Counted from the first letter of the stretch, positions 30,122 through 40,964 are shown. The stretch is 52,428 nt of DNA from Streptomonospora mangrovi (GCF_027604915.1 NZ_JAJAQC010000053.1:1-52428); one strand, 5' to 3'. Numbers and translations: made by a program. Notes: generated by a model not told the origin, from the sequence alone.

Positions 30122-32368
30122 ATGGGGCAGGGGTCTGGGCGGCGCGAGGGTGGCTCGGGCGGGTTTCGGCCGGCGGTGCTGGAGGGGGTGCTGGAGCGCA
30201 TCACCTTCTCCAACGAGGAGACCGGCTACACCGTGGCCAAGGTCGACAGCGGTCGCGGAAGCGGCGGCGGGGAGCTGACCACCGTCGTCGGCGCGCTGCT
30301 GGGCGCGCAGCCGGGGGAGTCGCTGCGGATGGAGGGCCGGTGGGGCTCCCACCCGCAGTACGGCCGGCAGTTCATGGTCGAGAACTACACCACCGTCCTG
30401 CCCGCGACCGTGCAGGGCGTGCGCCGCTACCTGGGCTCGGGGCTGGTCAAGGGCATCGGGCCGCGCCTGGCCGAGCGGATCGTGGACTTCTTCGGCGTCG
30501 AGGCGCTGGACGTGATCGAGCACACCCCCGAACGCCTCATCGAGGTCCCCAACCTCGGCCCCAAGCGCACGCGGCTGATCGCCGACGCCTGGGAGGAGCA
30601 GAAGGCCATCAAGGAGGTCATGGTCTTCCTCCAAGGCATCGAGGTCTCCACCTCGCTGGCCGTGCGGATCTACAAGAAGTACGGCGACTCCGCCATCGAC
30701 GTGGTGCGCACCGAGCCCTACCGGCTGGCCGCCGACGTCTGGGGCATCGGCTTCAAGACCGCCGACACCATCGCCCAGGCCGTCGGCATCCCCCACGACA
30801 GCCCCCAGCGCGTCATGGCCGGGATCCAGTTCACCCTGTCGGAGTCCACCTCCGAGGGCCACTGCTACCTCCCCGAGGAGCGGCTGATCGCCGAGGCCGT
30901 GAAGATCCTCCAGGTCGACTCCGGGCTGGTCATCGAGTGCCTGGCCACCCTGGTGGCCGAGGAGGGCGTCGTGACCGAGAAGGTCCCCGGCCCCGACGGC
31001 GAGCCCGTCACCGCCGTCTACCTCGTGCCCTTCCACCGGGCCGAGTCCGCGCTGGCCGCCCAGTTGCGCGGGCTGCTCGCCACCCCCGAGGACCGCCTGC
31101 CCGCCTTCGCCGACGTCGACTGGGACGTCGCGCTGAAGTGGCTGGGCGAGCGCACCGGCGCGTCGCTGGCCCCCGAGCAGGAGCAGGCCGTCCGGCTCGC
31201 GCTCACCCGCAAGGTGGCCGTCCTCACCGGCGGCCCCGGCTGCGGCAAGTCCTTCACGGTCGCCTCCATCATCACCCTGGCCGCCGCCAAGCGCGCCAAG
31301 ATCATCCTGGCCGCTCCCACCGGCCGGGCCGCCAAGCGCATGACCGAGCTGACCGGCCACGACGCCTCCACCGTGCACCGGCTCCTGGAACTCAAGCCCG
31401 GCGGCGACGCCTCCTACGACCGCGACCGCCCCCTCGACTGCGACCTGCTGGTGGTCGACGAGGCGTCCATGCTGGACCTGCTGCTGGCCAACAAGCTGGC
31501 CAAGGCGGTCCCGCCGGGCGCGCACCTGCTGCTGGTGGGCGACGTCGACCAGCTCCCCTCGGTCGGCGCCGGGCAGGTACTGCGCGACCTGCTGGACGAC
31601 CGCTCCCCGCTGCCCAGCGTGCGGCTCACCCACGTCTTCCGCCAGGCCCAGCAGTCGGGCGTGGTCACCAACGCCCACCGGGTCAACACCGGGCAGCCGC
31701 CCGAACTCGCGGGTATGACCGACTTCTTCCTGTTTCCCAGCGACGACCCCGAGGCCACCGCCGAACTCACCGTCGACGTGGTGGCCAACCGCATCCCGCG
31801 CCGGTTCGGCCTGGACCCCCGCCGCGACGTCCAGGTGCTGGCGCCCATGCACCGGGGCCCGGCCGGGGCGGGCAACCTCAACGCCCTGTTGCAGGAGGCG
31901 CTGACCCCCGCGCGCGAGGGCACACCCGAGCGCCGGTTCGGCGGGCGCACCTTCCGCGTCGGCGACAAGGTCACCCAGATCCGCAACAACTACGACAAGG
32001 GCGCCAACGGCGTCTTCAACGGCACGCTCGGGGTGATCACCGGGATCGACACCGTGGAGCAGGCGGTCGCGGTGCGCACCGACGAGGACGAGGACGTCTC
32101 CTACGACTTCGCCGAGCTGGACGAGCTGGTGCACGCCTACGCGGTGACGGTGCACCGCTCGCAGGGCAGCGAGTACCCCGCCGTTGTGATTCCCATCACC
32201 ACCAGTGCCTGGATGATGCTCCAGCGCAACCTGCTCTACACCGCCATCACGCGCGCCAAGAAGCTGGTGGTGCTGGTCGGCTCGCGCCGCGCGCTGGCCC
32301 AGGCCGTGCGCAACGCCACCGCCGGGCGGCGGCACACGGCACTCGCGCACCGCCTCGCCGATTTTTGA
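30122..32368 (+). CDS. recD2: ATP-dependent 5'-3' DNA helicase RecD2
   Basis: The 748-residue RecD2-type SF1 helicase is full length. It has the N-terminal OB/helix-hairpin-helix region (VLERITFSNEETGYTVAKV, GVRRYLGSGLVKGIGPRLAERIVDFFG), Walker A LTGGPGCGKSFTV with Lys376, AAPTGRAAKRM, Walker B LLVVDEASMLD with Asp446-Glu447, VGDVDQLPSVGAGQVL, and the C-terminal YAVTVHRSQGSEYPAVVIPI and NLLYTAITRAKKLVVLVG motifs. RecD2 acts in DNA repair outside RecBCD. The start at 30122 is set by AGGAGGGGG just upstream, while the longer frame runs through a DnaA box. It is unrelated by sequence to conjugative relaxase-helicases. Confidence 0.95.
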   Translation: MGQGSGRREGGSGGFRPAVLEGVLERITFSNEETGYTVAKVDSGRGSGGGELTTVVGALLGAQPGESLRMEGRWGSHPQYGRQFMVENYTTVLPATVQGVRRYLGSGLVKGIGPRLAERIVDFFGVEALDVIEHTPERLIEVPNLGPKRTRLIADAWEEQKAIKEVMVFLQGIEVSTSLAVRIYKKYGDSAIDVVRTEPYRLAADVWGIGFKTADTIAQAVGIPHDSPQRVMAGIQFTLSESTSEGHCYLPEERLIAEAVKILQVDSGLVIECLATLVAEEGVVTEKVPGPDGEPVTAVYLVPFHRAESALAAQLRGLLATPEDRLPAFADVDWDVALKWLGERTGASLAPEQEQAVRLALTRKVAVLTGGPGCGKSFTVASIITLAAAKRAKIILAAPTGRAAKRMTELTGHDASTVHRLLELKPGGDASYDRDRPLDCDLLVVDEASMLDLLLANKLAKAVPPGAHLLLVGDVDQLPSVGAGQVLRDLLDDRSPLPSVRLTHVFRQAQQSGVVTNAHRVNTGQPPELAGMTDFFLFPSDDPEATAELTVDVVANRIPRRFGLDPRRDVQVLAPMHRGPAGAGNLNALLQEALTPAREGTPERRFGGRTFRVGDKVTQIRNNYDKGANGVFNGTLGVITGIDTVEQAVAVRTDEDEDVSYDFAELDELVHAYAVTVHRSQGSEYPAVVIPITTSAWMMLQRNLLYTAITRAKKLVVLVGSRRALAQAVRNATAGRRHTALAHRLADF

Positions 32369-32809
32369 CTTCCGCCCCGAACCACCGATTCGACGCGCCC
32401 CGCCGCACACCGCATAAACCGGTAAAACCCGCTCGAAGCAACGCGCCGGTGAACCATTTCGCGCCTATGCGGTAATGCCCCGCAGTCGGCCTGATCATAT
32501 AAGCCAACAGAACGGGAAGATTCGTGCGACCGAACATAGGAATTCCGCGCGGCCGTCCCGTACCGTGGGTGGTACGGGCGCGGCGCCGCTCCCCCTCTCC
32601 CGGCGCATGCGCCCGCGTGCCGGGCGTGTCCGGGCCTTCCGGGCGCTTCCGGCCGGGCCGGGACCGCCGTCCCCCGAGAAGGTACGGACCCGCCTCCTCG
32701 GGTGGGCATGTGGCGCGCGGCGGCGGTTCCCGGTCCGTTCTCCACCGCCGGGCCGCGGTTTTTCGAGTTTCCGCCCCGCGGGCGCCCCGAGGTGAATAGG
32801 CTCAGCTTT

Positions 32810-32980
32810 ATGAAGCGGAAACCGGACGGGAATCCGACGGCCGAGTCGTCGTATCGCCCGTGCGCCCTCCACAGGGTCCTGAGCCGCACGGCGGGATCTC
32901 CCGCCCCCGGGTCCGCTTCAGACCACCGCGCACCGGCGCGGTCCTCGCGCGGAGCCCATCCGCGCGGGACCGCCGGGTGA
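32810..32980 (+). CDS. doubtful 56-residue ORF
   Basis: ATG at 32810 lies 7 nt after a TAGGCT box, as for a leaderless gene, and the frame encodes MKRKPDGNPTAESSYRP... with no recognised family. The terminator-like hairpin at 33052-33084 follows 72 nt after its stop. The promoter-ORF-hairpin layout is coherent, but the composition is close to background and there is no homology evidence. Confidence 0.2.
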   Translation: MKRKPDGNPTAESSYRPCALHRVLSRTAGSPAPGSASDHRAPARSSRGAHPRGTAG

Positions 32981-33051
32981 TCCGGTGGACCGCACACGCA
33001 GCCTCCCTGGACGCTGACGCTCTTTCCACTCCCCCCGGAGAGCGTCGGCCA

Positions 33052-33084
33052 CCTCGGGCGCCGGCTCCGCGCCGGCGCCCGAGG
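33052..33084. terminator. strong hairpin in the gene-poor region
   Basis: CCTCGGGCGCCGGC pairs perfectly over 14 bp with GCCGGCGCCCGAGG around a TCCGC loop. No annotated gene ends nearby (recD2 stops 680 bp upstream), so it may end an unrecognised transcript on either strand. Confidence 0.55.
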
Positions 33085-33323
33085 GCTGCGGGCGCGTCCC
33101 CCGGCCCCGCTCCCCGCGGGTGCGCGGCGCGCTAGGGCCGTGGCGCAGACCACGCCCGCCACGCGGATCCGGCCCGAACCGGTGCACTCTCCCACCCTCC
33201 GGGAGCGGCGGACGGTTCCGGGCACGCCGCATACGGTCGCCGCCGCGGGGGAACCCCTGCGGCCGCGACCGTAACCGGCCGGTGACGTTGTGATCGGGTC
33301 GTGACTGAATTGAAGGTAATTGT

Positions 33324-33353
33324 TTGCGCAGGCCCGAAACTGGGGATTAGCGT
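33324..33353 (+). promoter_or_regulatory. promoter of the 33451 gene
   Basis: A -35-like TTGCGC (33324-33329) and -10-like TAGCGT (33348-33353) are separated by 18 bp in a locally less G+C-rich stretch. Transcription would start near 33360, about 90 nt before the GTG. Confidence 0.45.
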
Positions 33354-33450
33354 CGCTGGCGGCGGTTGATCCGCACGCCGCACCAAATGCAGACGCGGGC
33401 AGCGCCGCCCTGGTGCCGCCCGCAGGTGCCGTCTGGAAAGGCTCGCGTCC

Positions 33451-33741
33451 GTGGGTACGCTCTCCACGATCACCGGCTCGGTGCCGGTGACGCCCGCTCA
33501 GGCCGTCCACCTGCTGCACGGCCGCCTCACGGCCGCCGGGTGGCAGCGCATGTACACGGGCGACCGCGGCCGGGTGGCGGTGCTCTCCCTGCGGGCCGGA
33601 CTCACCGTGTGGTGCTGGGGCGGCCAGTTCCGCTGGCGCGACTCCTCCGGCGCCCAGGTCACCCACCCCGCCGCCGACCCCGACGGCGCGGCCCGCCTCC
33701 TGGGCGCGGCCGACCGCCCGCTCGCGGCGGCGGCCGCCTGA
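33451..33741 (+). CDS. small hypothetical protein
   Basis: The 96-residue protein begins at GTG after GGAAAGG. It has a helical N-terminal part (PAQAVHLLHGRLTAAGWQRMY) and a beta-rich centre with VAVLSLRAGLTVWCWGGQFRWRD, then an Ala-rich end. No membrane segment or signal is present. I do not recognise the family. The pattern of a short helix plus Trp-rich strands resembles small actinobacterial proteins of unknown function. It converges on the DUF5685 gene. Confidence 0.65.
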   Translation: MGTLSTITGSVPVTPAQAVHLLHGRLTAAGWQRMYTGDRGRVAVLSLRAGLTVWCWGGQFRWRDSSGAQVTHPAADPDGAARLLGAADRPLAAAAA

Positions 33742-33795
33742 CGCGCGCCGCCTGACCCCGCGCCGCCCCGCCGCGCGTCCGGCCCCGGCCGGCTC

Positions 33796-35205
33796 CTAGC
33801 AGTCGCACCCGCAGTCGCAGTCTTCGCACACGTTGCAGCACCGGCAGCACTCGCCGCACCCCTCGCAGACGTCGGCGCAGCCGTCGCACCACGCCTCCTC
33901 CGGCTTGCCCGACCACGGTCCTGGGTGCGGGTCGCGGCAGCACTGCTGGCAGGTGCAGCACATGAACAGGGCCACGGCGCACCCGGCCAGCAGCCCCCGG
34001 GGCTGGGGCGGGCGCTTGATCTTGGGCGTCTCGCAGTTGCAGCAGCACACGCAGCCGCCCTGGTCGTGGTCGCCGCGCCGCCGCCGTCGGCGCCCGCCGC
34101 CGCGGCCCCCGCGACCCCCTCCGCCCGAGCCGCCGCCCTGCGCCCCGCCGCCGTGGGCGTCGCCCGGCCCGCCGTGCCCGTGCCCGTGCGGATGCCCCGG
34201 CCCCTCGCCGTTCCCCCACGGGTCCTGCGGCTGCCCGTGTATGTGTCCGTCGCCCCCGATGTATCCGGCGCCCGGCGCGCCGTGCGCGTGCGCGTGCCCC
34301 GGCCCGTGCCCGTGCCCGTGGCCGGGCCCGTGCGGGTGCCCGCCGCCCGGGTGGCCCGCCCGCGCGAACGTCCGCGCCACCGACCGCGCCAGTTCGTCCA
34401 CCAGCAGCGCGTGCACCAGCCGGTCGTCGGTGAACTCCGCCTCCTCCAGCGCCAGCCGCACCCCCAGCACCGCGTCGTCGCACAGCCGCCGCACCTCCGC
34501 CGCCCCGGTGCCGGTGGCCGTGATCGGGTTCCACGCCCCGGACGCGCGGTCCTCCTCCTGGTCCTCCACCGCGTCGAGCAGGTGCGCGATCCGCCCGAAC
34601 AGCCGCCCCGCCTCGCGCAGCGGCGCCTCGTTGCCCGGCCGCCCCGCCAGCACCGCCGTGTGCGCGAACGCCTCGCCCGTGGCGAACTCCGTGGGCCCGG
34701 TGGCGGTCAGGATCGCGCCGGAGGACTCGGCCGCCGACTCCGCCTCGGCCTGGCGCTCCAGCGCGGCCACCAGCGCGCCGCCGTCGAACCCCAGCCCCGA
34801 CCCCGACGAGCGCGCCTGGCGCTGCCAGCGGCCCGCCACCCGCCGCGCCACCGCCCGCACCGGGGGCCGCGCGTAGGCGCCGTCGCCGTCGCCCACGTGG
34901 TCGTCCACCTTGGCCGCCGCCAGCAGCAGCGACACCGACGCCGCCAGCCGCGCGCCCTCGCCCTCGGCGACGTCGGCCCGCCGCATCCCCCGCAGCGGGC
35001 ACGGCCCGGCCGCCCGCATCGCCGCGCGCGGCGCCTGCGCCGAGGTCAGCACCGAGATGACCAGGCCGTCGTAGTTGGTGGCCACCCGGGCCAGTTGGCC
35101 GTGGTCGTCGCGCAGCGCCAGGCACAGCCCGCACATGTGCGACATCCAGTCGCGGGCCAGGTCCCCCGGCAGGGTGTGCCGGCAGGGGCGCAGGATTCCG
35201 AACAC
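33796..35205 (-). CDS. DUF5685 protein with His-rich and Cys-rich tail
   Basis: The 469-residue protein starts at GTG after GAGGAG with the family N-terminus [47 protein letters not shown]. The helical DUF5685 domain extends to about 280 and contains AKVDDHVGD and [13 protein letters not shown], acidic/His motifs that could bind metal or prenyl-like substrates. Residues 285-352 hold 16 His in 68 residues ([14 protein letters not shown]). After a Gly/Arg-rich linker, residues 383-469 hold 24 Cys in 87, ending [10 protein letters not shown], with one short hydrophobic stretch [12 protein letters not shown]. The tail suggests heavy metal-ion or metal-cluster binding. The gene is divergent from mutT. 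Function is unknown. Confidence 0.85.
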   Translation of the reverse strand: MFGILRPCRHTLPGDLARDWMSHMCGLCLALRDDHGQLARVATNYDGLVISVLTSAQAPRAAMRAAGPCPLRGMRRADVAEGEGARLAASVSLLLAAAKVDDHVGDGDGAYARPPVRAVARRVAGRWQRQARSSGSGLGFDGGALVAALERQAEAESAAESSGAILTATGPTEFATGEAFAHTAVLAGRPGNEAPLREAGRLFGRIAHLLDAVEDQEEDRASGAWNPITATGTGAAEVRRLCDDAVLGVRLALEEAEFTDDRLVHALLVDELARSVARTFARAGHPGGGHPHGPGHGHGHGPGHAHAHGAPGAGYIGGDGHIHGQPQDPWGNGEGPGHPHGHGHGGPGDAHGGGAQGGGSGGGGRGGRGGGRRRRRRGDHDQGGCVCCCNCETPKIKRPPQPRGLLAGCAVALFMCCTCQQCCRDPHPGPWSGKPEEAWCDGCADVCEGCGECCRCCNVCEDCDCGCDC

Positions 35206-35307
35206 CGCGGAACACTCCTCGCAGATCAGGGGCGTGAACGCGTCTTTGACGCGGCACCCTGGCCGCGGGTTCCCGCCCCGCCGCCCCCGCCGCCAAGACC
35301 GCGCCGC

Positions 35308-35313
35308 TACCGT
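35308..35313 (+). promoter_or_regulatory. -10 box TACCGT of the leaderless NUDIX gene
   Basis: TACCGT matches TANNNT and ends 6 nt before the GTG at 35320. There is no Shine-Dalgarno sequence. Transcription would begin at the GTG itself. Confidence 0.6.
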
Positions 35314-35319
35314 TGGCCC

Positions 35320-35733
35320 GTGAGTGAGACCCAGATCGTCGTGGGCGCCGCCATCGTGCGCGACGGCGCCGTGCTGGCCGCCCAGCGCGCCCACCCGGCC
35401 GCCGCGCGCGGGCGCTGGGAGCTGCCCGGCGGCAAGGTCGACCCCGGCGAGACCGACACCGCCGCCCTCGTCCGCGAGTGCGAGGAGGAGCTGGGCGTGA
35501 CCATCCGCCCGCTGCGCCGCATCGGCGAGGACGTCGCGTTCCCCCCGCGCCCCGGCGGCCCGCCCGCCGTGCTGCGGGTGTGGCTGGCCGACCTGCCCGA
35601 CGGCCAGCCCGAGCCCGAGGCGCGCGAGCACCTGGCGCTGCGCTGGCTGCGCGCCGCCGCCCTCGCCGACGTCGACTGGCTGCCCGCCGACCGGCCGTTC
35701 CTGGAGCGGATCCGCCCGCACCTGGGCGCCTGA
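35320..35733 (+). CDS. NUDIX hydrolase, MutT-like (8-oxo-dGTP diphosphatase type)
   Basis: The 137-residue protein is the usual length for MutT. It begins [22 protein letters not shown] and has [16 protein letters not shown] followed by a perfect Nudix box (G-x5-E-x7-RE-x-x-EE-x-G) ending RECEEELGV. The C-terminal [26 protein letters not shown] matches MutT proteins that remove oxidised purine nucleotides from the pool. The GTG start is supported by the -10 box 6 nt upstream, and no in-frame ATG is near. It is divergent from the DUF5685 gene with about 115 bp between starts. Confidence 0.9.
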   Translation: MSETQIVVGAAIVRDGAVLAAQRAHPAAARGRWELPGGKVDPGETDTAALVRECEEELGVTIRPLRRIGEDVAFPPRPGGPPAVLRVWLADLPDGQPEPEAREHLALRWLRAAALADVDWLPADRPFLERIRPHLGA

Positions 35734-35816
35734 AACCCCGGCGCCGCCGGGGATGCGGCCCCCGTGGCCGGCACCGGGTGCGGCGCACGTCTCCCTGCGG
35801 GGTGGGCGGGGCCGCA

Positions 35817-35822
35817 TAGACT
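35817..35822 (+). promoter_or_regulatory. -10 box TAGACT upstream of typA
   Basis: TAGACT fits the TANNNT consensus and would place the transcription start near 35829, about 50 nt before the typA ATG. No good -35 is visible. Confidence 0.4.
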
Positions 35823-35878
35823 GGGGGTCGGCCGCGGGACTCGCGGTTCTTCCCACCACACGAGATCGAGACCTTCGC

Positions 35879-37765
<1,887 letters not shown>

Positions 37766-37772
37766 CCCGCGC

Positions 37773-37811
37773 CGACCGGGTGGCCGGGCCGCGCGCCCGG
37801 CCACCCGGTCG
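37773..37811 (+). terminator. typA terminator
   Basis: CGACCGGGTGGCCGGG pairs perfectly over 16 bp with its complement across a 7-nt loop, beginning 8 nt after the typA stop. There is no U-tract. Confidence 0.8.
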
Positions 37812-37891
37812 CCCCGGCACCCCGAACCTGGTCGGCTCCCGCCCGCCCGCGGTGCCCCGGCCGCCCTGTGGCGCCGCGCGCGATGCCCGCC

Positions 37892-37940
37892 TAGCCTTGG
37901 GGAACCAGGGTCCCGCGCGCCCGAGGCGCCGGGCGGGACC
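37892..37940 (+). promoter_or_regulatory. promoter and 5'UTR hairpin of the FAD monooxygenase gene
   Basis: TAGCCT (37892-37897) fits the -10 consensus and would give a 5'UTR of about 64 nt. Within that leader, GGTCCCGC (37909-37916) pairs with GCGGGACC (37933-37940). The hairpin could stabilise or regulate the message; no known riboswitch is recognised. Confidence 0.4.
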
Positions 37941-37967
37941 GCGTGCCGACCCCCGGAGGGCGCCCCC

Positions 37968-39137
37968 ATGGCAGATCCGCACGCGGTGGTGGTCGGCGGC
38001 GGGATCGCCGGGCTGTCCGCCGCGCTGGCGCTGCACCGGGTGGGCTGGGCCGTCACCGTGTGCGAGCGCGCCCCCGTCCTGGAGTTCGCCGACCACGCCG
38101 TGGCCCTGGCGCCCAACGCCCTGCGCGCCCTGGACACCCTCGACATCGGCGAGGACGTCCGCAAGCGCTCCGCCCACCAGGGCATCGCCGCGCTGCGCCG
38201 CCAGGACGGCCGCTGGCTGCTGCGCACCACACCCGAGCAGACCCGGCGCCGCCACGGCGACCCGGTGTGCGTACTGCGCCTGGCCGAGCTGTGCGGCCTG
38301 CTGCTGGAGCGGCTGCCCGCGTCGGCCGTGCGCACCCACACCACCGCCACCGCCGTCGAACCCGGCGACACCCGGCGCCCGGCCCGCGTCGCCACCGACG
38401 CCGACGACCACACCGCCGACCTCGTGGTGCTCGCCGACGGCGCCCGCTCGCGGCTGCGCACCGAGCTGTTCCTGGAGCACCCCGGCGCGGTCTACGCCGG
38501 GTTCGCCTGGTGGAGCGCCGTCGTGCCCAGCCCCGGCCCCGACCTCCCCTTCGCCGAGACCTGGGGCCAGGGCGGGATCGCCGGGGTGCTGCCGCTGACC
38601 GGCGACGAGGTCTACTGCTACGCCACCGCCAACGCGCCCGCCGGCGAGCGCGCCGAGGACGAGCGCGGCGCGCTCCTGGCGCGGCTGGCCGACTGGCACC
38701 CGCCGCTGCCCGCGCTGGCGGCCGCCGCCCGGCCCGAGGCGGTGCGGCGCACCGACGTCTGGCACGTCGACACCCCGCTGCCCGCCTACCACAAGGGCCG
38801 CGTGGCGCTGGTGGGCGACACCGCCCACGCCATGACTCCCAACCTCGGCCAGGGCGCGGCCCAGGCGCTGGAGGACGCGGTCGTGCTGGCCCACCACATC
38901 AGCGGGTCGGCGGCCTACGTGCCGATAGCCCTCCAGTCCTACACCGACGCCCGGCTGCCGCGCACCAGCGCGCTGGTGCAGCGTTCGGCGCAGTTGGCCG
39001 AGGCGGTGCAGAGCGACTCCCCGCTGGCGGCGCGGGTACGCGACACCGCCGCGGGCGCCCTGGGCCTGGTGGCGCCGCGCCTGCTGGCCCGCTACACCCG
39101 CCCGGCCGACGACTGGCGCCCGCCCGAGGAGACCTGA
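37968..39137 (+). CDS. FAD-dependent monooxygenase (PHBH/UbiH-like)
   Basis: The 389-residue flavoprotein has the Rossmann motif AVVVGGGIAGLSAALALHRVGW at its N-terminus, the DG motif LVVLADGARSRLR and the GD motif VALVGDTAHAMTPNLGQGAAQALEDA, defining class A aromatic-type hydroxylases. It should use NAD(P)H and O2 to hydroxylate an aromatic or polycyclic substrate, which cannot be inferred. GGAGGG precedes the ATG. No biosynthetic cluster surrounds it, so a stand-alone catabolic or detoxifying role is as likely as a biosynthetic one. Confidence 0.93.
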   Translation: MADPHAVVVGGGIAGLSAALALHRVGWAVTVCERAPVLEFADHAVALAPNALRALDTLDIGEDVRKRSAHQGIAALRRQDGRWLLRTTPEQTRRRHGDPVCVLRLAELCGLLLERLPASAVRTHTTATAVEPGDTRRPARVATDADDHTADLVVLADGARSRLRTELFLEHPGAVYAGFAWWSAVVPSPGPDLPFAETWGQGGIAGVLPLTGDEVYCYATANAPAGERAEDERGALLARLADWHPPLPALAAAARPEAVRRTDVWHVDTPLPAYHKGRVALVGDTAHAMTPNLGQGAAQALEDAVVLAHHISGSAAYVPIALQSYTDARLPRTSALVQRSAQLAEAVQSDSPLAARVRDTAAGALGLVAPRLLARYTRPADDWRPPEET

Positions 39138-39138
39138 G

Positions 39139-39162
39139 GCCGGCGCCGGCCCCTGCGCCGGC
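39139..39162 (+). terminator. terminator of the monooxygenase gene
   Basis: GCCGGCGC (39139-39146) and GCGCCGGC (39155-39162) form an 8-bp stem with an 8-nt loop, immediately after the stop codon. Confidence 0.55.
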
Positions 39163-39368
39163 GTGCCCGGCCGGCGGGGGCGGCCGGTGCAGCGGGGGCG
39201 GGTGCGCGAGCAGGGGTTTCGGCCCGGCGGTTCTCCCGCGCGGCGCCCCACGGCGTTACCGAGTCGTAAGCACGGTGTGGGAACGTCCGGTATGTCCCGT
39301 GCGCCGTAGTGGACAAGCGGCCCGCGCGCGGGCCGCCCCCCGCTTCCCCACACCAGAACGCCGAGCCG

Positions 39369-39983
39369 ATGCCGAACTCGCTGGTCCTGACGCTGGCCGC
39401 CGTCGCGGTGGCCGCCGCCGCCATCGCCGTGGCCGTCGTGGTGCTGCGCAACGCCCGCCGCCGCCCGCCCGCCGCTCCTCCGACGCCGCCCGCGCCGGCG
39501 GACCCCTTCGCCGACATCGGCGAGACCCAGGGCGACCCGCTGCGCCTCAAGGCCGGCGACATGCTCGACTTCGGCGCGGAGCGCACCTGGATCCGCGGCA
39601 CGCTGCGGCTGTCCGAGGGCGGCGCCGTGTGGGCCGAGCACTTCGTGGAGGTCGAGGGCGGGCGGCGGTGGCTCTCGGTGGAGCAGGACCCCGACGTGCA
39701 GATGGCGCTGTGGACCGGCCGCCCCGACCTCGACCTCACCCCGCACGGCTCCGAGGTCGAACTCGACGGCGTCCGCTACCGGCTCACCGAGCGCGGCAGC
39801 GCCTCCTACCGCTCCGAGGGCACCACCGGGCTGCGCGCCGAGGGCGGCATGGACTACGCCGACTACGAGTCCGCCGACGGCCGCCTGCTGTCCTTCGAGC
39901 GGTTCGACCACGGCCGCTGGGAGCCCAGCACCGGGGTGCCGCTCACCCGCGCCGACTTCACCGTCTACCCCGGGGGAGGCTGA
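39369..39983 (+). CDS. DUF4178 membrane-anchored protein
   Basis: The 204-residue protein has an N-terminal helix (LVLTLAAVAVAAAAIAVAVVVL, about 5-26), a Pro-rich linker and a DUF4178 domain at about 50-195. That domain includes LKAGDMLDFGAERTWIRGTLRLSEGG, FVEVEGGRRWLSVEQD and the late YADYESADGRLLSFERFDHGRWE. It is the first gene of a five-gene cluster ending in a spermidine-synthase-like protein. The ATG at 39369 gives the helix at the N-terminus; an upstream GTG at 39309 would add 20 residues. Function is unknown, and the domain is often found with DUF350 and aminopropyltransferase-like proteins. Confidence 0.82.
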   Translation: MPNSLVLTLAAVAVAAAAIAVAVVVLRNARRRPPAAPPTPPAPADPFADIGETQGDPLRLKAGDMLDFGAERTWIRGTLRLSEGGAVWAEHFVEVEGGRRWLSVEQDPDVQMALWTGRPDLDLTPHGSEVELDGVRYRLTERGSASYRSEGTTGLRAEGGMDYADYESADGRLLSFERFDHGRWEPSTGVPLTRADFTVYPGGG

Positions 39984-39987
39984 GCCG

Positions 39988-40542
39988 GTGCACACCGCGC
40001 TGTCCGCGCCCTTCGTCGACACCCGCGCCGCCGACCTCACCTGGACGCTGGCCGCCCCCCACCTGCCCGCCCTGCTCACCCGCACCGCCCGCGTCGCCGG
40101 CTACCGGATCGTGCTGCGCGTGCTCGGCGCCTCCCACCAGGTCGAACTGGCCGAGGGCGGGCCCGGCGGCGCCGGGTGGCTGCTGACCGAGACCGTCGCC
40201 TGCCTGCCCGGCGCCGCCGGCGGGCTGCCCGACCGGGCGCGTCCGGCGGTGGCCGGGCTCGCCTCCTACACCTTCACCAGTTCGGTGGCCGTCCCCGAGC
40301 GGGCCGCGTTCACCGACCGGGTGGAGCGCCTCCGCGCCGCCGTGGAGCGCGACCCGCGCGGCGTGGTCGCGTCCTTCCCCGGCGACCCCCACGCCATCAC
40401 CGCGCTGCTGCCCGAGGCCCTTGCCCCCGGGCGGGTGCGGTGGCGGACGTGGCACGCCTACCCCCAGACGCGGGAACTGGTCACCACCACGACCACCTGC
40501 GAACGCCCCCTCCCCGGCCACCGGTCCGGAAAGGACGTGTGA
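39988..40542 (+). CDS. DUF2617 family protein
   Basis: The 184-residue soluble protein starts at GTG after GGGGGAGG, 4 nt beyond the DUF4178 stop. It matches actinobacterial DUF2617 proteins: DTRAADLTWTLAAPHLPALL at the start, LRVLGASHQVEL, LASYTFTSSV and FPGDPHAITALLP, ending with WRTWHAYPQTRELVTTTTTCE. Function is unknown. Its tight spacing on both sides supports cotranscription within the cluster. Confidence 0.82.
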   Translation: MHTALSAPFVDTRAADLTWTLAAPHLPALLTRTARVAGYRIVLRVLGASHQVELAEGGPGGAGWLLTETVACLPGAAGGLPDRARPAVAGLASYTFTSSVAVPERAAFTDRVERLRAAVERDPRGVVASFPGDPHAITALLPEALAPGRVRWRTWHAYPQTRELVTTTTTCERPLPGHRSGKDV

Positions 40543-40964
40543 GTGCCGTGTCCACCAGCAGGCTCTGGCGCGCCGTCGCGCTGATAGCCGGACTCGCCAT
40601 CTTCGGCCTGGTCGGCGCCTTGATGCTGCCCTCGCTGGGCGAGAACTGCGGCGACTACGACCGCGCCGACGCCGAGGACGTCCTCGTCGACCGCTCCCGG
40701 ATCGAGCGCGGCATCGACGGGTTCTCCTACGAGTACGAGCCCGGCGAGGGCGACTACCGCAAGACCGGCCCCGGCGAGTTCGAGTTCGTGGGCTGCGCCG
40801 ACGGGTCGCGCCACGGCGGCGGCGGCTCCACCGGCACGGTCGGCTACGGCACCACCACCGGCACCTCCGGCGGGTCGTCCGGCTCCACCGACTCCTACGA
40901 CGCGCAGGACACCGGCGGATACGGCTCCACCACGCGCGGCGGCGGCCCCGGATTCGGCAAGTGA
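40539..40964 (+). CDS. DUF4247-like small membrane protein
   Basis: The 141-residue protein has one N-terminal helix (AVALIAGLAIFGLVGALMLP), a short domain with two cysteines (GENCGDYDRADAEDVLVDRS, EFVGCADGS), and a Gly/Ser/Thr-rich tail ending TTRGGGPGFGK. The tail and its place between DUF2617 and DUF350 genes suggest the DUF4247 family. The start is either GTG at 40539, overlapping the upstream TGA, or GTG at 40548. A cluster role is probable but no activity is known. Confidence 0.6.
   Translation: MSAVSTSRLWRAVALIAGLAIFGLVGALMLPSLGENCGDYDRADAEDVLVDRSRIERGIDGFSYEYEPGEGDYRKTGPGEFEFVGCADGSRHGGGGSTGTVGYGTTTGTSGGSSGSTDSYDAQDTGGYGSTTRGGGPGFGK

Larger units (their letters stand above)
32369..33450. 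other. 1.1-kb gene-poor region
   Basis: No conserved protein is recognisable on either strand. The first 200 bp are less G+C-rich and include CCGCATA/TATGCGG (32410-32416, 32466-32472). Hairpins occur at CCCGTACC/GGTACGGG (32557-32578) and CCCGAG/CTCGGG (32673-32702), with a terminator-like one at 33052-33084. A -10-like TAGGCT (32797-32802) precedes a small open frame. The last 150 bp are again less G+C-rich and hold the promoter of the next gene. A small RNA or short gene is possible. Confidence 0.45.
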
